A stretch of 64,000 nucleotides of DNA from Thalassotalea_E sp964620605 (GTDB lineage: Bacteria; Pseudomonadota; Gammaproteobacteria; Enterobacterales; Alteromonadaceae). The translations under genes were made by a program, and so were the position numbers. The stretch is from positions 14,415 through 78,414 of the forward strand of contig CAZUHQ010000006.1 in assembly GCA_964620605.1 (NCBI GenBank). The letters are read 5' to 3'. A model generated the notes under the pieces. It was not told the DNA's origin. It saw nothing but the letters and a program-made list of their open reading frames with translations, and did no database searches. Positions 1 to 7,952 of this stretch are shown here, one piece after another (the stretch's first letter is position 1; the number at the start of each line of letters is the position of its first letter).

Positions 1-287
1 CCAAAACCAACAAAAAATGCAAAACGCTTGTGAAACGCGGTGCGCGACATTTTTTGCAAAGAAGTTACCGCATTGGCCTGCCCATAACGACCGATTAACA
101 GCTCAGCCATAAATGCCGGATATGCCAGACAAAAGGCTAATATCAAATAGACTAAAACAAACGCCGCACCACCGTTACTCGCCGTTTGCGTAGGAAACCC
201 CCAAATATTCCCCAAACCAACCGCAGAGCCCGCGGCCGCCATAATAAAACCGATACGAGAGCTGAACTCTCCTCTAGAAGCTGCCAT
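1..287 (-). CDS. Sodium-dependent transporter, NSS/SNF family (partial, N-terminal part)
   Basis: The reverse strand encodes about 95 residues opening MAASRGEFSSRIGFIMAAAG, followed by SAVGLGNIWGFPTQTASNGG. This is the first transmembrane helix of neurotransmitter:sodium symporters, with the conserved GNIWGFP unwound segment that binds sodium and substrate in LeuT-like proteins. A second helix rich in Leu, Ala and Tyr and the conserved segment around PAFMAELLIGR follow. The gene runs off the left edge, so substrate and C-terminus are unknown. The family imports amino acids or related solutes across the inner membrane with sodium. The ATG at 287 is chosen because the protein starts just before the conserved R-x-G-F motif. 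The family call is firm; the substrate is not. Confidence 0.9.
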   Translation of the reverse strand, partial: MAASRGEFSSRIGFIMAAAGSAVGLGNIWGFPTQTASNGGAAFVLVYLILAFCLAYPAFMAELLIGRYGQANAVTSLQKMSRTAFHKRFAFFVGF

Positions 288-526
288 TAAAAATCATCTT
301 TGTTATTATAAATATCCCGTTAATTTACTTAATCTCGCTTCAGAAAAACAGCCTTTTTCTGTGCTAGTAGCGCTTTATTTGTTTCATTAAGTAAAAGCTT
401 TGTAAACATCCGATTACCTATTTGTATAAATAACCAACAACTTTTACCACTTAGCGCGAAATAACTGACAACTATTTGGCCGTTCACTGTATAATCTCTG
501 GCAGTTTGAACAGGCAAGTCAAGGTT

Positions 527-1390
527 ATGCAACGCAAATTAATCTTTTGGAGCTGGCTAGTTACCTCTGTATTTTCGAGCACGCTAAGTGCAGAAGATAT
601 TATTTTATACGGCTCTCACCAGAGTAGTTACCAAACCCAGCTGTTAAAGCACGCGCTCAGCTATTTACCGGATAAAAACTATCAGGTAGTGAATTTTTCC
701 GGACAACTGCCGAAAGATCGCGCCTTTGGCTTTATCAATAAAGCTAAGCAGCTGGATGTGATTTATGGCGGCGCAACAATGGCTCGTGAACAGATAGCCT
801 TACCGGTGCGCATTCCGATCCTTAAAGGCTTAAATGGCTGGCGTTTGCCATTAGTCAATAAACAACGACAAGCCCTGTTTGACGATATTCAAACCATAGC
901 AGAGTTTAAGCGCTTAGTGCCGGGACAATTTCATAGTTGGAGTGATACTAAGGTTTTGGAAAGTAACAACATTCGCGTTGAAAAAGGCAGTAATTTTGAA
1001 GGCTTGTTCTTAATGCTGGATAAACGCCGTTTCGATTATTTTCCTCGTTCCATTGTTGAAATTCAGCGTGAGTATCAAGCGCATAAAATGCTGGATATCA
1101 CCATAAATAATAGCGTATTAATACATTACCCCACCGCTTACTATTATTACGTAGCGAACAATAATCAAGCCTTGGCACAAGACATTACATACGGGCTTGA
1201 ACAAGCCATTAACGATGGCAGTTTTGATCAATTATTTTATCGCCACTACCAAGCTGTACTCGATAATATCAAGAGCGATAAACTTAAAGTGTTTTCTCTG
1301 AAAAATCCGTACTTGTCGGACAAAACACCGCTTAACAGAAAAGAGTTATGGATCAGCCTAAATTCATTTAGCGATAATATCATTCAATAA
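527..1390 (+). CDS. Periplasmic substrate-binding-like protein (type 2 PBP fold)
   Basis: A 287-residue exported protein. The reading frame opens at 476, but the ATG at 527 gives a proper Sec signal peptide (MQRKLIFWSWLVTSVFSS, cleavage likely after LSA), so that start is preferred. After the signal come a beta strand (DIILYGSH), a central segment VEKGSNFEGLFLMLDKRRFD and FDYFPRSIVEIQRE, the pattern of transporter substrate-binding domain proteins that resemble the amino-acid binding component of ABC systems. There is no permease or ATPase beside it, so it may be an orphan or a sensory binding protein. It points toward yajQ and a stem-loop lies between the two stops. Ligand unknown. Confidence 0.7.
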   Translation: MQRKLIFWSWLVTSVFSSTLSAEDIILYGSHQSSYQTQLLKHALSYLPDKNYQVVNFSGQLPKDRAFGFINKAKQLDVIYGGATMAREQIALPVRIPILKGLNGWRLPLVNKQRQALFDDIQTIAEFKRLVPGQFHSWSDTKVLESNNIRVEKGSNFEGLFLMLDKRRFDYFPRSIVEIQREYQAHKMLDITINNSVLIHYPTAYYYYVANNNQALAQDITYGLEQAINDGSFDQLFYRHYQAVLDNIKSDKLKVFSLKNPYLSDKTPLNRKELWISLNSFSDNIIQ

Positions 1391-1392
1391 AA

Positions 1393-1417
1393 AAGCTCAA
1401 CCATCAAAGTTGAGCTT
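1393..1417 (-). terminator. Rho-independent terminator of yajQ
   Basis: A 9-bp perfect stem (AAGCTCAAC / GTTGAGCTT) with a 7-nt loop is followed, on the reverse strand, by a run of Ts. It lies between the convergent stops at 1390 and 1452. The T-run is on the yajQ side, so the signal mainly serves yajQ. Confidence 0.8.
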
Positions 1418-1451
1418 CGCAACAAGAATTCTATATTTTTATGATACAGGT

Positions 1452-1934
1452 TTAATCCCTAAAATTAGTGAACTGGAACGACTGCTCTAAATCTGCATCT
1501 TTCACTAAACGCATTACAGTTTGTAAATCATCGCGTTTTTTCCCGGTTACTCGCACCTGCTCACCTTGAATCGCCGCCTGCACTTTAAGCTTGCTGTCTT
1601 TGATCAGCTTAACAATTTTCTTCGCCACCGGCTGCTCAATCCCCTCTTTAAAACTCAAAGTCGCCGAACAGCTGCGACCGGAAAATTCAGGATCACCAAC
1701 CGACATAGCCTTAGCATCAATCTGCCGTTTAGTTAATTGTGAACGTAACATATCTACTAATTGCTTGACCTGAAAATCCCCTTCCGCCTTAACAATTACA
1801 TTCGGCTTTTTCCACTCAAAGCTGGCATCGACGCCACGAAAATCAAAACGAGTGTCTAATTCACGAGTGGCATTTTCAGTGGCATTGCGCACTTCTTCTA
1901 AATTTATTTCTGAAACAATATCCATTGAAGGCAT
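1452..1934 (-). CDS. yajQ: YajQ family nucleotide / cyclic-di-GMP-binding protein
   Basis: 160 residues, the usual family length, opening MPSMDIVSEINLEEVRNATE as YajQ proteins do, with the conserved FDFRG segment near residue 32. YajQ has two ferredoxin-like folds. Homologues in Xanthomonas and Pseudomonas bind cyclic-di-GMP and act with transcription factors; others were reported to bind nucleotides or RNA. It is cytoplasmic with no membrane segment. It belongs to a common gammaproteobacterial neighbourhood with panE and thiI, which are found just to the right. Its own terminator lies downstream. Identity is secure; the ligand in this organism is inferred from the family. Confidence 0.93.
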   Translation of the reverse strand: MPSMDIVSEINLEEVRNATENATRELDTRFDFRGVDASFEWKKPNVIVKAEGDFQVKQLVDMLRSQLTKRQIDAKAMSVGDPEFSGRSCSATLSFKEGIEQPVAKKIVKLIKDSKLKVQAAIQGEQVRVTGKKRDDLQTVMRLVKDADLEQSFQFTNFRD

Positions 1935-1996
1935 AACTGTATCTCTCTATTAATGTTTTGCCGCATCATAGCAAAAAGCAGATCAATAAAAAATAA

Positions 1997-2119
1997 GGCT
2001 ATATTCCTGGTAGTTGTTGCTAGGTAAACAGGCAAGATGCTGCAAGTCCGTCCATAGAAGCTCAACACCCTTATTTATCAAGGGGCTAGATAATAACCAC
2101 AATTAAATGGAACATAGCC
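1997..2119. mobile_element. MITE-like element, copy 1 (internally deleted), with 8-bp target duplication
   Basis: A 123-bp non-coding element bounded by GGCTATATTCC on the left and GGAACATAGCC on the right, an imperfect inverted repeat. It is flanked on both sides by AAAAATAA (1989-1996 and 2120-2127), a perfect 8-bp direct repeat typical of transposition. The internal sequence matches the copies at 15679 and 30887 but lacks about 45 bp, including their central hairpin. There is no transposase, so it would have to be moved in trans. It lies between yajQ and panE. Confidence 0.82.
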
Positions 2120-2213
2120 AAAAATAATTCTCTGGTGCAAGTTTCTCAATAGCCACTCCCTCACATCATTGATATTATCTATAGATATTTTTAGTGCAAA
2201 ACAAAGGTCGATT

Positions 2214-3110
2214 TTGAAAATAGTTATCGTTGGACAAGGCGCGATTGGTTTACTCTGGTATCACAAGCTAAGCCAGCATCCAGATAATCAGGTTGCTTTA
2301 CTGTGTTCGGCTGACACGAAAAATATTCCAGATTCTTTAAGTTTTACGAATGCAAAAGGCACAGTATTAACCAAGATTAATCACATTCAAAAAGAACAAC
2401 TTAAACAGGCAGATATAGTGCTGTTTTGCTTAAAAGCCTATAGTTTTCAACAAGCCTTTGACGATTATCTGCCTTTTATCAATAAAAGCACACCAATAAT
2501 CTTGTGTCATAACGGTATGTTAGCGGAAGAAGATCTTCCTAAAAACAAGCTATTACTAAGCTTGCTAACAACACATGCCAGCAAAAAAGATAATGCATTT
2601 TCAATCACTCATACAGGCTTAGGGAGCTGTGATTTAGGCCTGCTACAAGGGGGAACATCTCAAGCACAGTGTCAATTAATAACAGAGGCTTTACATCAAG
2701 CGCTTCCTGAAACTTGTTGGTATGATGATATAAAACAAAAACAATGGCGAAAACTGGCAATAAACTGCGTGATCAACCCATTAACCGCGATTAATAACTG
2801 TGATAACGGCGCACTGACAGCACCAGAATATCAAGAACAGATCCAAGCAATCTTAAAAGAATTTATCTTAGTCGCTAAACACTTTGAGCAAGACTTTCAA
2901 TTAGAAGAATTGAAAGCATTAGTGCTCTCAGTGGCAAAAAGCACCGCAAAAAACTGCTCTTCGATGCGCAGTGATATTCTCAATCACAGAAAAACGGAGA
3001 TTGCGCATATCAATGGCTTTATCGTACAGGCGGCCAAGCGATTGAATATTCCAGCCCCTGAAAACACCAAATTAACTCAAGTAATTATCGCGTTAGAACA
3101 ACAAAATTGA
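2214..3110 (+). CDS. panE: 2-dehydropantoate 2-reductase
   Basis: A ketopantoate reductase that uses NADPH to make pantoate for pantothenate and CoA synthesis. The Rossmann nucleotide-binding motif GQGAIG stands a few residues from the N-terminus, and a KLAINCVINPLTAI segment carries the family's catalytic lysine region. The open frame begins at 2169, but the TTG at 2214 is preceded by AAAGG at 2203-2207 with 6-nt spacing. It also places the Rossmann strand (KIVIVGQG) at the very start, as in other PanE proteins, so a TTG start giving 298 residues is preferred. Cytoplasmic. It converges on thiI. The function call is strong; the start is well supported but untested. Confidence 0.88.
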   Translation: MKIVIVGQGAIGLLWYHKLSQHPDNQVALLCSADTKNIPDSLSFTNAKGTVLTKINHIQKEQLKQADIVLFCLKAYSFQQAFDDYLPFINKSTPIILCHNGMLAEEDLPKNKLLLSLLTTHASKKDNAFSITHTGLGSCDLGLLQGGTSQAQCQLITEALHQALPETCWYDDIKQKQWRKLAINCVINPLTAINNCDNGALTAPEYQEQIQAILKEFILVAKHFEQDFQLEELKALVLSVAKSTAKNCSSMRSDILNHRKTEIAHINGFIVQAAKRLNIPAPENTKLTQVIIALEQQN

Positions 3111-3152
3111 GTAGACTTATCGACACACTGCACTTAAGCGCACTGAGAATAT

Positions 3153-4607
3153 TTATGGGCGATAAACCTTAGCGTTTTTAAAACCGTTATCGATTAGATA
3201 AAGCGCCTGTAATTTGCTCATCACTCCTTGATCGCAATAGAGCAGGTAATCTTTTGACTGATCGAGATCGCCAAATTGCGTTGCCAGCTTATAAAAAGGT
3301 AAATGTTTCACTTCCACTCCTTCAAGCTCGAGTGGATTTTCATCTTCTTCTTCCGGGCTGCGAATATCAAGTACTACGGCATTTTCAGGAATATCTGCCA
3401 CTTCATCTACCGCATGAATTTCCTGCTCAGCAGCATCACCAATATCACGAATATCAAAAATACGGGTATTTTCAACGACCTGTTCTAAAATAGAAAAATC
3501 AAATTTTGCTTCTTCCGCTTCAATTTTTGACAATACCGCTTTTACCGTTGGTTTTTTCGAAATCACACCGCAATATTCGGGAATGGTTTTAGAAAAATCT
3601 TCGGTACCTATTTCACGGGCGATATCGATAATGTCCTGTTTATCATAAGCCGCTAACGGTCGAAGAATCAATGTTTCCGTTACCCTGTCAATTACATTTA
3701 AGTTGGTTAAAGTTTGACTCGAAACCTGGCCTAAGGCTTCTCCGGTTACCAGCGCCTGAATGCCGCGTTTTTCCGCAATTTTCGCTGCGGCGCGCATCAT
3801 CATACGTTTTAGCACCACGCCCATTTGACCGTTATCGATTTTATCAAGGATCTCGGCAACTACAGGTTCAAAATCAACGGCAAAAAACTTGATGCGATGT
3901 GACGCGCCGAACTTGTTCCATAAATAATAACTGACTTCTTTAACACCAACTTCATGAGCGGAGCCACCAAGATTAAAGAAGCAAAAATGAGTACGAGCAC
4001 CTTTTTTGATCATCTGAAAACTGGACACCGCAGAATCAAAGCCACCCGACATTAATGACAAGACATCTTCCTGAGTAGCAATTGGAAAGCCGCCTAACCC
4101 GCTATATTTATCGGTAACAATAAACAGATCATTGCGTTTAACTTCCAAATTTATCGTCACTTGTGGCTTGCGTAATTGCACTTTCGCGCTTGCTACCGCC
4201 TGATTTAACCCGCCACCGACATATTGCTCTATTTGCAATGAGGTAAAATCATGATCACCAGTACGCTTGACCCGCACGCAGAAGCTTTTGTGCTCAATCG
4301 TCGCGGCATGAACCGCTAAGGTTTTTTCATAGATATCGTGTAGATCGGTAAAATCATAGCGCTGCACTTCGATAAACATCGCAACACCAGGAATGCATTT
4401 TAAAGTATCAATTAACTGCTGACGATTTTTGCTATCGTCATTTTTACTGTTAACTTCAATACTGTCCCAGTTAATTTTGGTCGTTACCTGCTCATCGACC
4501 CGACGCAAAACATTTTTAATATTAGATTCTAAAATCTTAGTAAAACGTTTGCGTACAGGGCGACTTTTTATCGCAATTTCCGCCTGTAACTTAACAATAA
4601 ACTTCAT
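3153..4607 (-). CDS. thiI: tRNA 4-thiouridine synthase with rhodanese domain
   Basis: A 484-residue protein that thiolates uridine 8 of tRNA and passes sulfur to thiazole synthesis for thiamine. In order: an N-terminal ferredoxin-like and THUMP RNA-binding region (about residues 1-165), a PP-loop ATP pyrophosphatase domain with SGGFDSAVS near residue 190, a segment with PEYCGVISKKP carrying the conserved mid-protein cysteine, and a C-terminal rhodanese domain whose persulfide cysteine is in YCDQGVMS near residue 458. Both cysteines needed for sulfur transfer in the E. coli enzyme are present, so it should be active. It sits downstream of pomB with a terminator between them, so it is probably transcribed separately. 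Confidence 0.96.
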   Translation of the reverse strand: MKFIVKLQAEIAIKSRPVRKRFTKILESNIKNVLRRVDEQVTTKINWDSIEVNSKNDDSKNRQQLIDTLKCIPGVAMFIEVQRYDFTDLHDIYEKTLAVHAATIEHKSFCVRVKRTGDHDFTSLQIEQYVGGGLNQAVASAKVQLRKPQVTINLEVKRNDLFIVTDKYSGLGGFPIATQEDVLSLMSGGFDSAVSSFQMIKKGARTHFCFFNLGGSAHEVGVKEVSYYLWNKFGASHRIKFFAVDFEPVVAEILDKIDNGQMGVVLKRMMMRAAAKIAEKRGIQALVTGEALGQVSSQTLTNLNVIDRVTETLILRPLAAYDKQDIIDIAREIGTEDFSKTIPEYCGVISKKPTVKAVLSKIEAEEAKFDFSILEQVVENTRIFDIRDIGDAAEQEIHAVDEVADIPENAVVLDIRSPEEEDENPLELEGVEVKHLPFYKLATQFGDLDQSKDYLLYCDQGVMSKLQALYLIDNGFKNAKVYRP

Positions 4608-4683
4608 AACAATACCGAATAATACAACTACACCAAAAATTATTGGCGCGCATTATACCTTAAGGCCATGGGGCTGTATAACA

Positions 4684-4709
4684 AAAAAGGATCTCATTGA
4701 GATCCTTTT
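4684..4709 (-). terminator. Terminator downstream of pomB
   Basis: An inverted repeat AAAGGATCTC / GAGATCCTTT with a short loop is followed by six Ts on the reverse strand. It lies 30 bases beyond the pomB stop and upstream of thiI. Confidence 0.8.
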
Positions 4710-4738
4710 AGTAAATACGTCATATAGCGCAAATTTAA

Positions 4739-5692
4739 TTAGTTATCACTTTTAATAATCGAATAAGGCTCGGTCGCTTTTGCCTTACCCTGATTAATGG
4801 CAATTTCCACCCGTCGGTTACGGCGACGATTTAACGCATTAGTGTTTGGCACTAACGGTCGGGAATCTGCGTGCCCGGCAACCACCATACGGCTTTGATC
4901 AAAACCTGGCACTTTTATCAGCTCATGGGCAATAGCCACCGCCCGCTTGCTGGAAAGATCCCAGTTTGAGGTAAAAAGCTCAGAAGCAATCCCCTGATTA
5001 TCGGTATGACCCGACACCATGATTTCCCCCGGCACAGTATTTAACAGCTCGCCAATTTCATGAATAATAGGGCGAAACTTCGGCTGTAAAAACGCGGAAC
5101 CTGATGGAAATGCGCCATTCTCCTTAATACGAATAATCACTTGCTGCCCTAAAGATTCAAGCTCGATCGCCCCGTCCTGGATCTGTTGATCCAGCTGCTC
5201 TGCAATCTTCTTCACTAACTCGTTTACTTGTTCCTGTGACGCTTGCTCTAATTCATCCTTCGCTTTTTGCGCAGCCTGCGCCGACATTTGATCCGCAGTA
5301 CTTTGAGATTGACCACCACGCTCGGTACCCCGCTGTTCCTGACGGCCACCGGCAGAAGTTTCATCACCAGCCTGGAACTCCAACATTTGTTGAGTCATTT
5401 CCACCGTTTGCTGTTGGATCACTTCAATTGGTGTTGGTTCCGGTTTACCGGGGCGAAATTCCTGGGCAATAATACTGGTACCCTTAGGAATATCTTTGAC
5501 TTCAATTTTATTCTGTACCCCGAAGGCAAATTTCATTGAACCGGCGATTTGCTTAAACTTGAGTACATCCATCTCTGAAAACGACAACAGTAATACGAAA
5601 AAGCACATCAGCAGCGACATCAAATCAGCAAAGGTGCCCATCCAGGGAGGTAACCCGGGTGGTGGACATTTACATTCTGGAGGATTTGCCAT
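4739..5692 (-). CDS. pomB: Flagellar motor stator protein PomB (sodium type)
   Basis: 317 residues, close to the length of Vibrio PomB. The N-terminal PPGLPPWMGTFADLMSLLMC contains the plug-side proline run and the ion-binding aspartate (about residue 23) in the single transmembrane helix. A long Gln/Glu-rich linker follows. The C-terminal OmpA-like peptidoglycan-binding domain includes SGHTDNQG and NRRRNRRVEI. PomB anchors the stator to the cell wall, while the aspartate carries the coupling ion. Assignment to PomB rather than proton-driven MotB rests on similarity of the N-terminus and of the PomA partner to Vibrio proteins. It lies 10 bases downstream of pomA in one operon. Confidence 0.93.
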   Translation of the reverse strand: MANPPECKCPPPGLPPWMGTFADLMSLLMCFFVLLLSFSEMDVLKFKQIAGSMKFAFGVQNKIEVKDIPKGTSIIAQEFRPGKPEPTPIEVIQQQTVEMTQQMLEFQAGDETSAGGRQEQRGTERGGQSQSTADQMSAQAAQKAKDELEQASQEQVNELVKKIAEQLDQQIQDGAIELESLGQQVIIRIKENGAFPSGSAFLQPKFRPIIHEIGELLNTVPGEIMVSGHTDNQGIASELFTSNWDLSSKRAVAIAHELIKVPGFDQSRMVVAGHADSRPLVPNTNALNRRRNRRVEIAINQGKAKATEPYSIIKSDN

Positions 5693-5702
5693 AATTGCCT
5701 CG

Positions 5703-6467
5703 CTATTCTTCTGTGGTATCTATCGAACGTTTACCCTCGGCGAGGTAATTCTTTAACAAACCTTCGATCACTCTCGGGTTTTGACCATCTTGAATCCCTA
5801 ATACCGCATCCAGGATCAATTCCTGATTAAGCTTTTCTTCCGCCATACGAATTTTTAATTTATTGGCGATTGGAATGGCAATAACGTTTGCCAAAAACGC
5901 ACCATATAAGGTAGTTAATAAGGCGACCGCCATCGCAGGACCAATCGCTTTTGGGTCATCCATATTTGACAGCATGGCAACCAGACCGATTAGCGTGCCT
6001 ATCATCCCCATCGCAGGCGCAACATCCGCCAGCGCCGACAGCATGCCAATACCGGTTTCATGGCGCTCGGTAGTTAATTGAATATCTTTTTGTAAGGTAC
6101 CGCGCACCACATCGGCATCATGACCATCTACCAGCATATCGACGCCTTTTTGCATAAAGGCATTGGAAATTTCTGCTTCTTCCAGTGCCAAAAAGCCCCC
6201 TTTACGAGCAGCATCAGCCATTTCTACCGACTTTTCGATTAACTCTTCCGGCTGCTCAATTTTGAACATAAATGCCTTAGCCATGATTTTTCCTATGCCG
6301 AAAAACTGGCCCATATTGTAGTTAGCCAACACGATGAAAATTGAACCACAAAACACGATAAGAATAGACTGAGTATCAATAAACATATTGATATCGCCAC
6401 CTAAGACCATGGCCATGACAATAAAACCTATGGCCCCTAAAATTCCCAGTAGCGTAGCTAAATCCAC
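5703..6467 (-). CDS. pomA: Flagellar motor stator protein PomA (sodium type)
   Basis: The frame opens at 6479 with a TTG. A GTG at 6467 is preceded by GGAGG at 5-nt spacing and gives a protein starting DLATLLGILG of 254 residues, exactly the size and N-terminus of Vibrio PomA, so this start is chosen. Four transmembrane helices are visible. The cytoplasmic loop contains MADAARKGGFLALEE and DGHDADVVRG, and DVAPAMGMIGTLIGLVAMLS spans the third helix with its conserved prolines. PomA forms the ring around PomB and contacts the rotor. A FliA-type promoter lies about 150 bases upstream. Confidence 0.95.
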   Translation of the reverse strand: MDLATLLGILGAIGFIVMAMVLGGDINMFIDTQSILIVFCGSIFIVLANYNMGQFFGIGKIMAKAFMFKIEQPEELIEKSVEMADAARKGGFLALEEAEISNAFMQKGVDMLVDGHDADVVRGTLQKDIQLTTERHETGIGMLSALADVAPAMGMIGTLIGLVAMLSNMDDPKAIGPAMAVALLTTLYGAFLANVIAIPIANKLKIRMAEEKLNQELILDAVLGIQDGQNPRVIEGLLKNYLAEGKRSIDTTEE

Positions 6468-6793
6468 AAATGCCTCCAAAATACCTTGCTAAATCAACAG
6501 CCCATTTGATAATACCCTAAGGATTGTTGATAGGCGAATACAAATACGCTTATTTTTTTGATAGCTAAAGTCAAACAAAACGAAACAGTAACAGCGTATT
6601 TTTTCATTGTTCTTTCTTTTATTATCGCCCATATTGTCAATAACTTAAGCGATAAAATGAATATTTTTACCATCTTATCAATATAACCATCATTGACCAT
6701 TAGTGCCAGCTAGGGTAAGTTGCGCATAAATTTCAACACAGCAAGTGTTTCGGTTAAGATATTGCAACACCCGCAGAGACACAGAGTACTATT
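6468..6793. other. Intergenic region between pomA and xseB
   Basis: This 326-bp divergent region holds the candidate flagellar sigma-28 promoter for pomAB on the reverse strand. A short open frame on the same strand lacks a ribosome binding site or any recognisable family and is not counted as a gene. No clear xseB promoter was recognised by eye. Confidence 0.5.
6622..6648 (-). promoter_or_regulatory. Candidate sigma-28 (FliA) promoter for pomAB
   Basis: Read on the reverse strand: TTAAGTTA, an 11-nt spacer, then GGCGATAA. This matches the FliA consensus TAAAGTTT-N11-GCCGATAA at 6 of 8 and 7 of 8 positions with the correct spacing. Stator genes are often late flagellar genes under this factor, which fits. 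It would give a leader of about 150 nt before the GTG at 6467. Confidence 0.68.
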
Positions 6794-7042
6794 ATGTCCA
6801 GGAAAAAGGTTGAAAACTTAAGCTTTGAACAATCGCTAAGTGAACTCGAAACCATAGTAAAAAACCTCGAACAAGGCGAACTAAGCCTGGAAGATTCGAT
6901 GGCATTGTTCGAGCGAGGGCTAAGCTTAAGCAAGGTCAGTCAGGACAAGTTAAAAGATGCCGAGCAACGCATTCAAATATTAATGAATAATAACGGCGAA
7001 CAAAGTTTGACTGATTTTAATAGCGACGAGAATCCAGCATAG
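6794..7042 (+). CDS. xseB: Exodeoxyribonuclease VII small subunit
   Basis: 82 residues, the usual size, with the XseB core FEQSLSELETIVKNLEQGEL and the following LEDSMALFERG helix. XseB monomers wrap around the large subunit XseA to form the single-strand nuclease exonuclease VII. The gene heads the xseB-ispA-dxs cluster found in many gammaproteobacteria. Its stop codon TAG overlaps the GTG start of ispA by one base, so the two are translationally linked. Confidence 0.94.
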   Translation: MSRKKVENLSFEQSLSELETIVKNLEQGELSLEDSMALFERGLSLSKVSQDKLKDAEQRIQILMNNNGEQSLTDFNSDENPA

Positions 7043-7932
7043 TGGCACCATTAGCTCAGCTCAAAGAAGTACAAGCCAGAACCGATCATTATTTAATTAA
7101 CAAGCTCGACGCGTTAACCGTAAATGACGAAAAGCTGCTGGCTGCGATGCGTTATGGCTTGCTAATTGGTGGCAAGCGAATGCGTCCTTATCTGGCACAC
7201 CTGACCGGAGAATGCCTAAGCGTTAATGCTAAAGATATCGACGGTATCGCGGCGGCGCTCGAATGTATTCATGCTTATTCATTGTTACACGATGATTTAC
7301 CGGCAATGGACGATGACGATCTGCGCCGCGGCCAGCCAACCTGTCATAAGGCATTTGACGAAGCTACCGCCATTTTAGCAGGCGACAGCCTACAAACTTT
7401 GGCGTTTGACATTCTCGCCAACCATGAATTTTCTGCTGATGTCGCCTCAAAACGAGTAAAACTAATTCAACTACTGGTCAATGCCAGTGGTTATCAGGGG
7501 ATGTGCGGCGGTCAGGCATTGGATTTAGCTGCAACAGGTCAGCAAATTTCGCTTATCCAATTAGAACAATTGCACGCGTTAAAAACCGGCGCGTTGTTAG
7601 AAGCCTCAGTATTAATGGCAGCAGAATGCGCTTCAGCTATCACTTGTGAAGAAAAACAGACACTGGCGAAATTTGCCCAATCTGTTGGCTTAGCCTATCA
7701 GGTTCGCGATGATATTATCGATATCACCTCCAGCGAACAGGAGCTTGGCAAACCGGCGGGTTCTGACCAGGCAGCGAATAAAAGCACCTATCCAGCACTA
7801 TTGGGATTAGTCGGGGCGCAACAAAAAGCAGACGACTTATACCAACAAGCACTTCAAGCTTTAGCAACTTTGCCTTACAATACACAGAATTTGTCGGAAT
7901 TTGCGACCTTTATCATCAAACGTACCAGCTAA
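7042..7932 (+). CDS. ispA: Farnesyl diphosphate synthase (polyprenyl synthetase)
   Basis: 296 residues. The first aspartate-rich motif is in LLHDDLPAMDDDDLRRG and the second in YQVRDDIIDI; these bind magnesium and the diphosphates of DMAPP/GPP and IPP. The conserved GGKRMRP segment near residue 52 binds IPP. The enzyme makes C15 farnesyl diphosphate, the precursor of quinone side chains and undecaprenyl phosphate. Translation begins at a GTG overlapping the xseB stop. It lies 20 bases upstream of dxs, which supplies the pathway's first intermediate, so the pair couples start and end of the short isoprenoid pathway. Confidence 0.95.
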   Translation: MAPLAQLKEVQARTDHYLINKLDALTVNDEKLLAAMRYGLLIGGKRMRPYLAHLTGECLSVNAKDIDGIAAALECIHAYSLLHDDLPAMDDDDLRRGQPTCHKAFDEATAILAGDSLQTLAFDILANHEFSADVASKRVKLIQLLVNASGYQGMCGGQALDLAATGQQISLIQLEQLHALKTGALLEASVLMAAECASAITCEEKQTLAKFAQSVGLAYQVRDDIIDITSSEQELGKPAGSDQAANKSTYPALLGLVGAQQKADDLYQQALQALATLPYNTQNLSEFATFIIKRTS

Positions 7933-7952
7933 TTAGGTACTGAATAATAACT

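Noticed and set aside
329..532. A 67-codon reverse-strand frame between the sodium symporter and the binding protein
   Set aside because: It overlaps the start and signal peptide of the binding-protein gene and has no family features.
6494..6700. A 68-codon reverse-strand frame upstream of pomA
   Set aside because: It overlaps the FliA-type promoter, has no ribosome site and resembles nothing known; probably chance.
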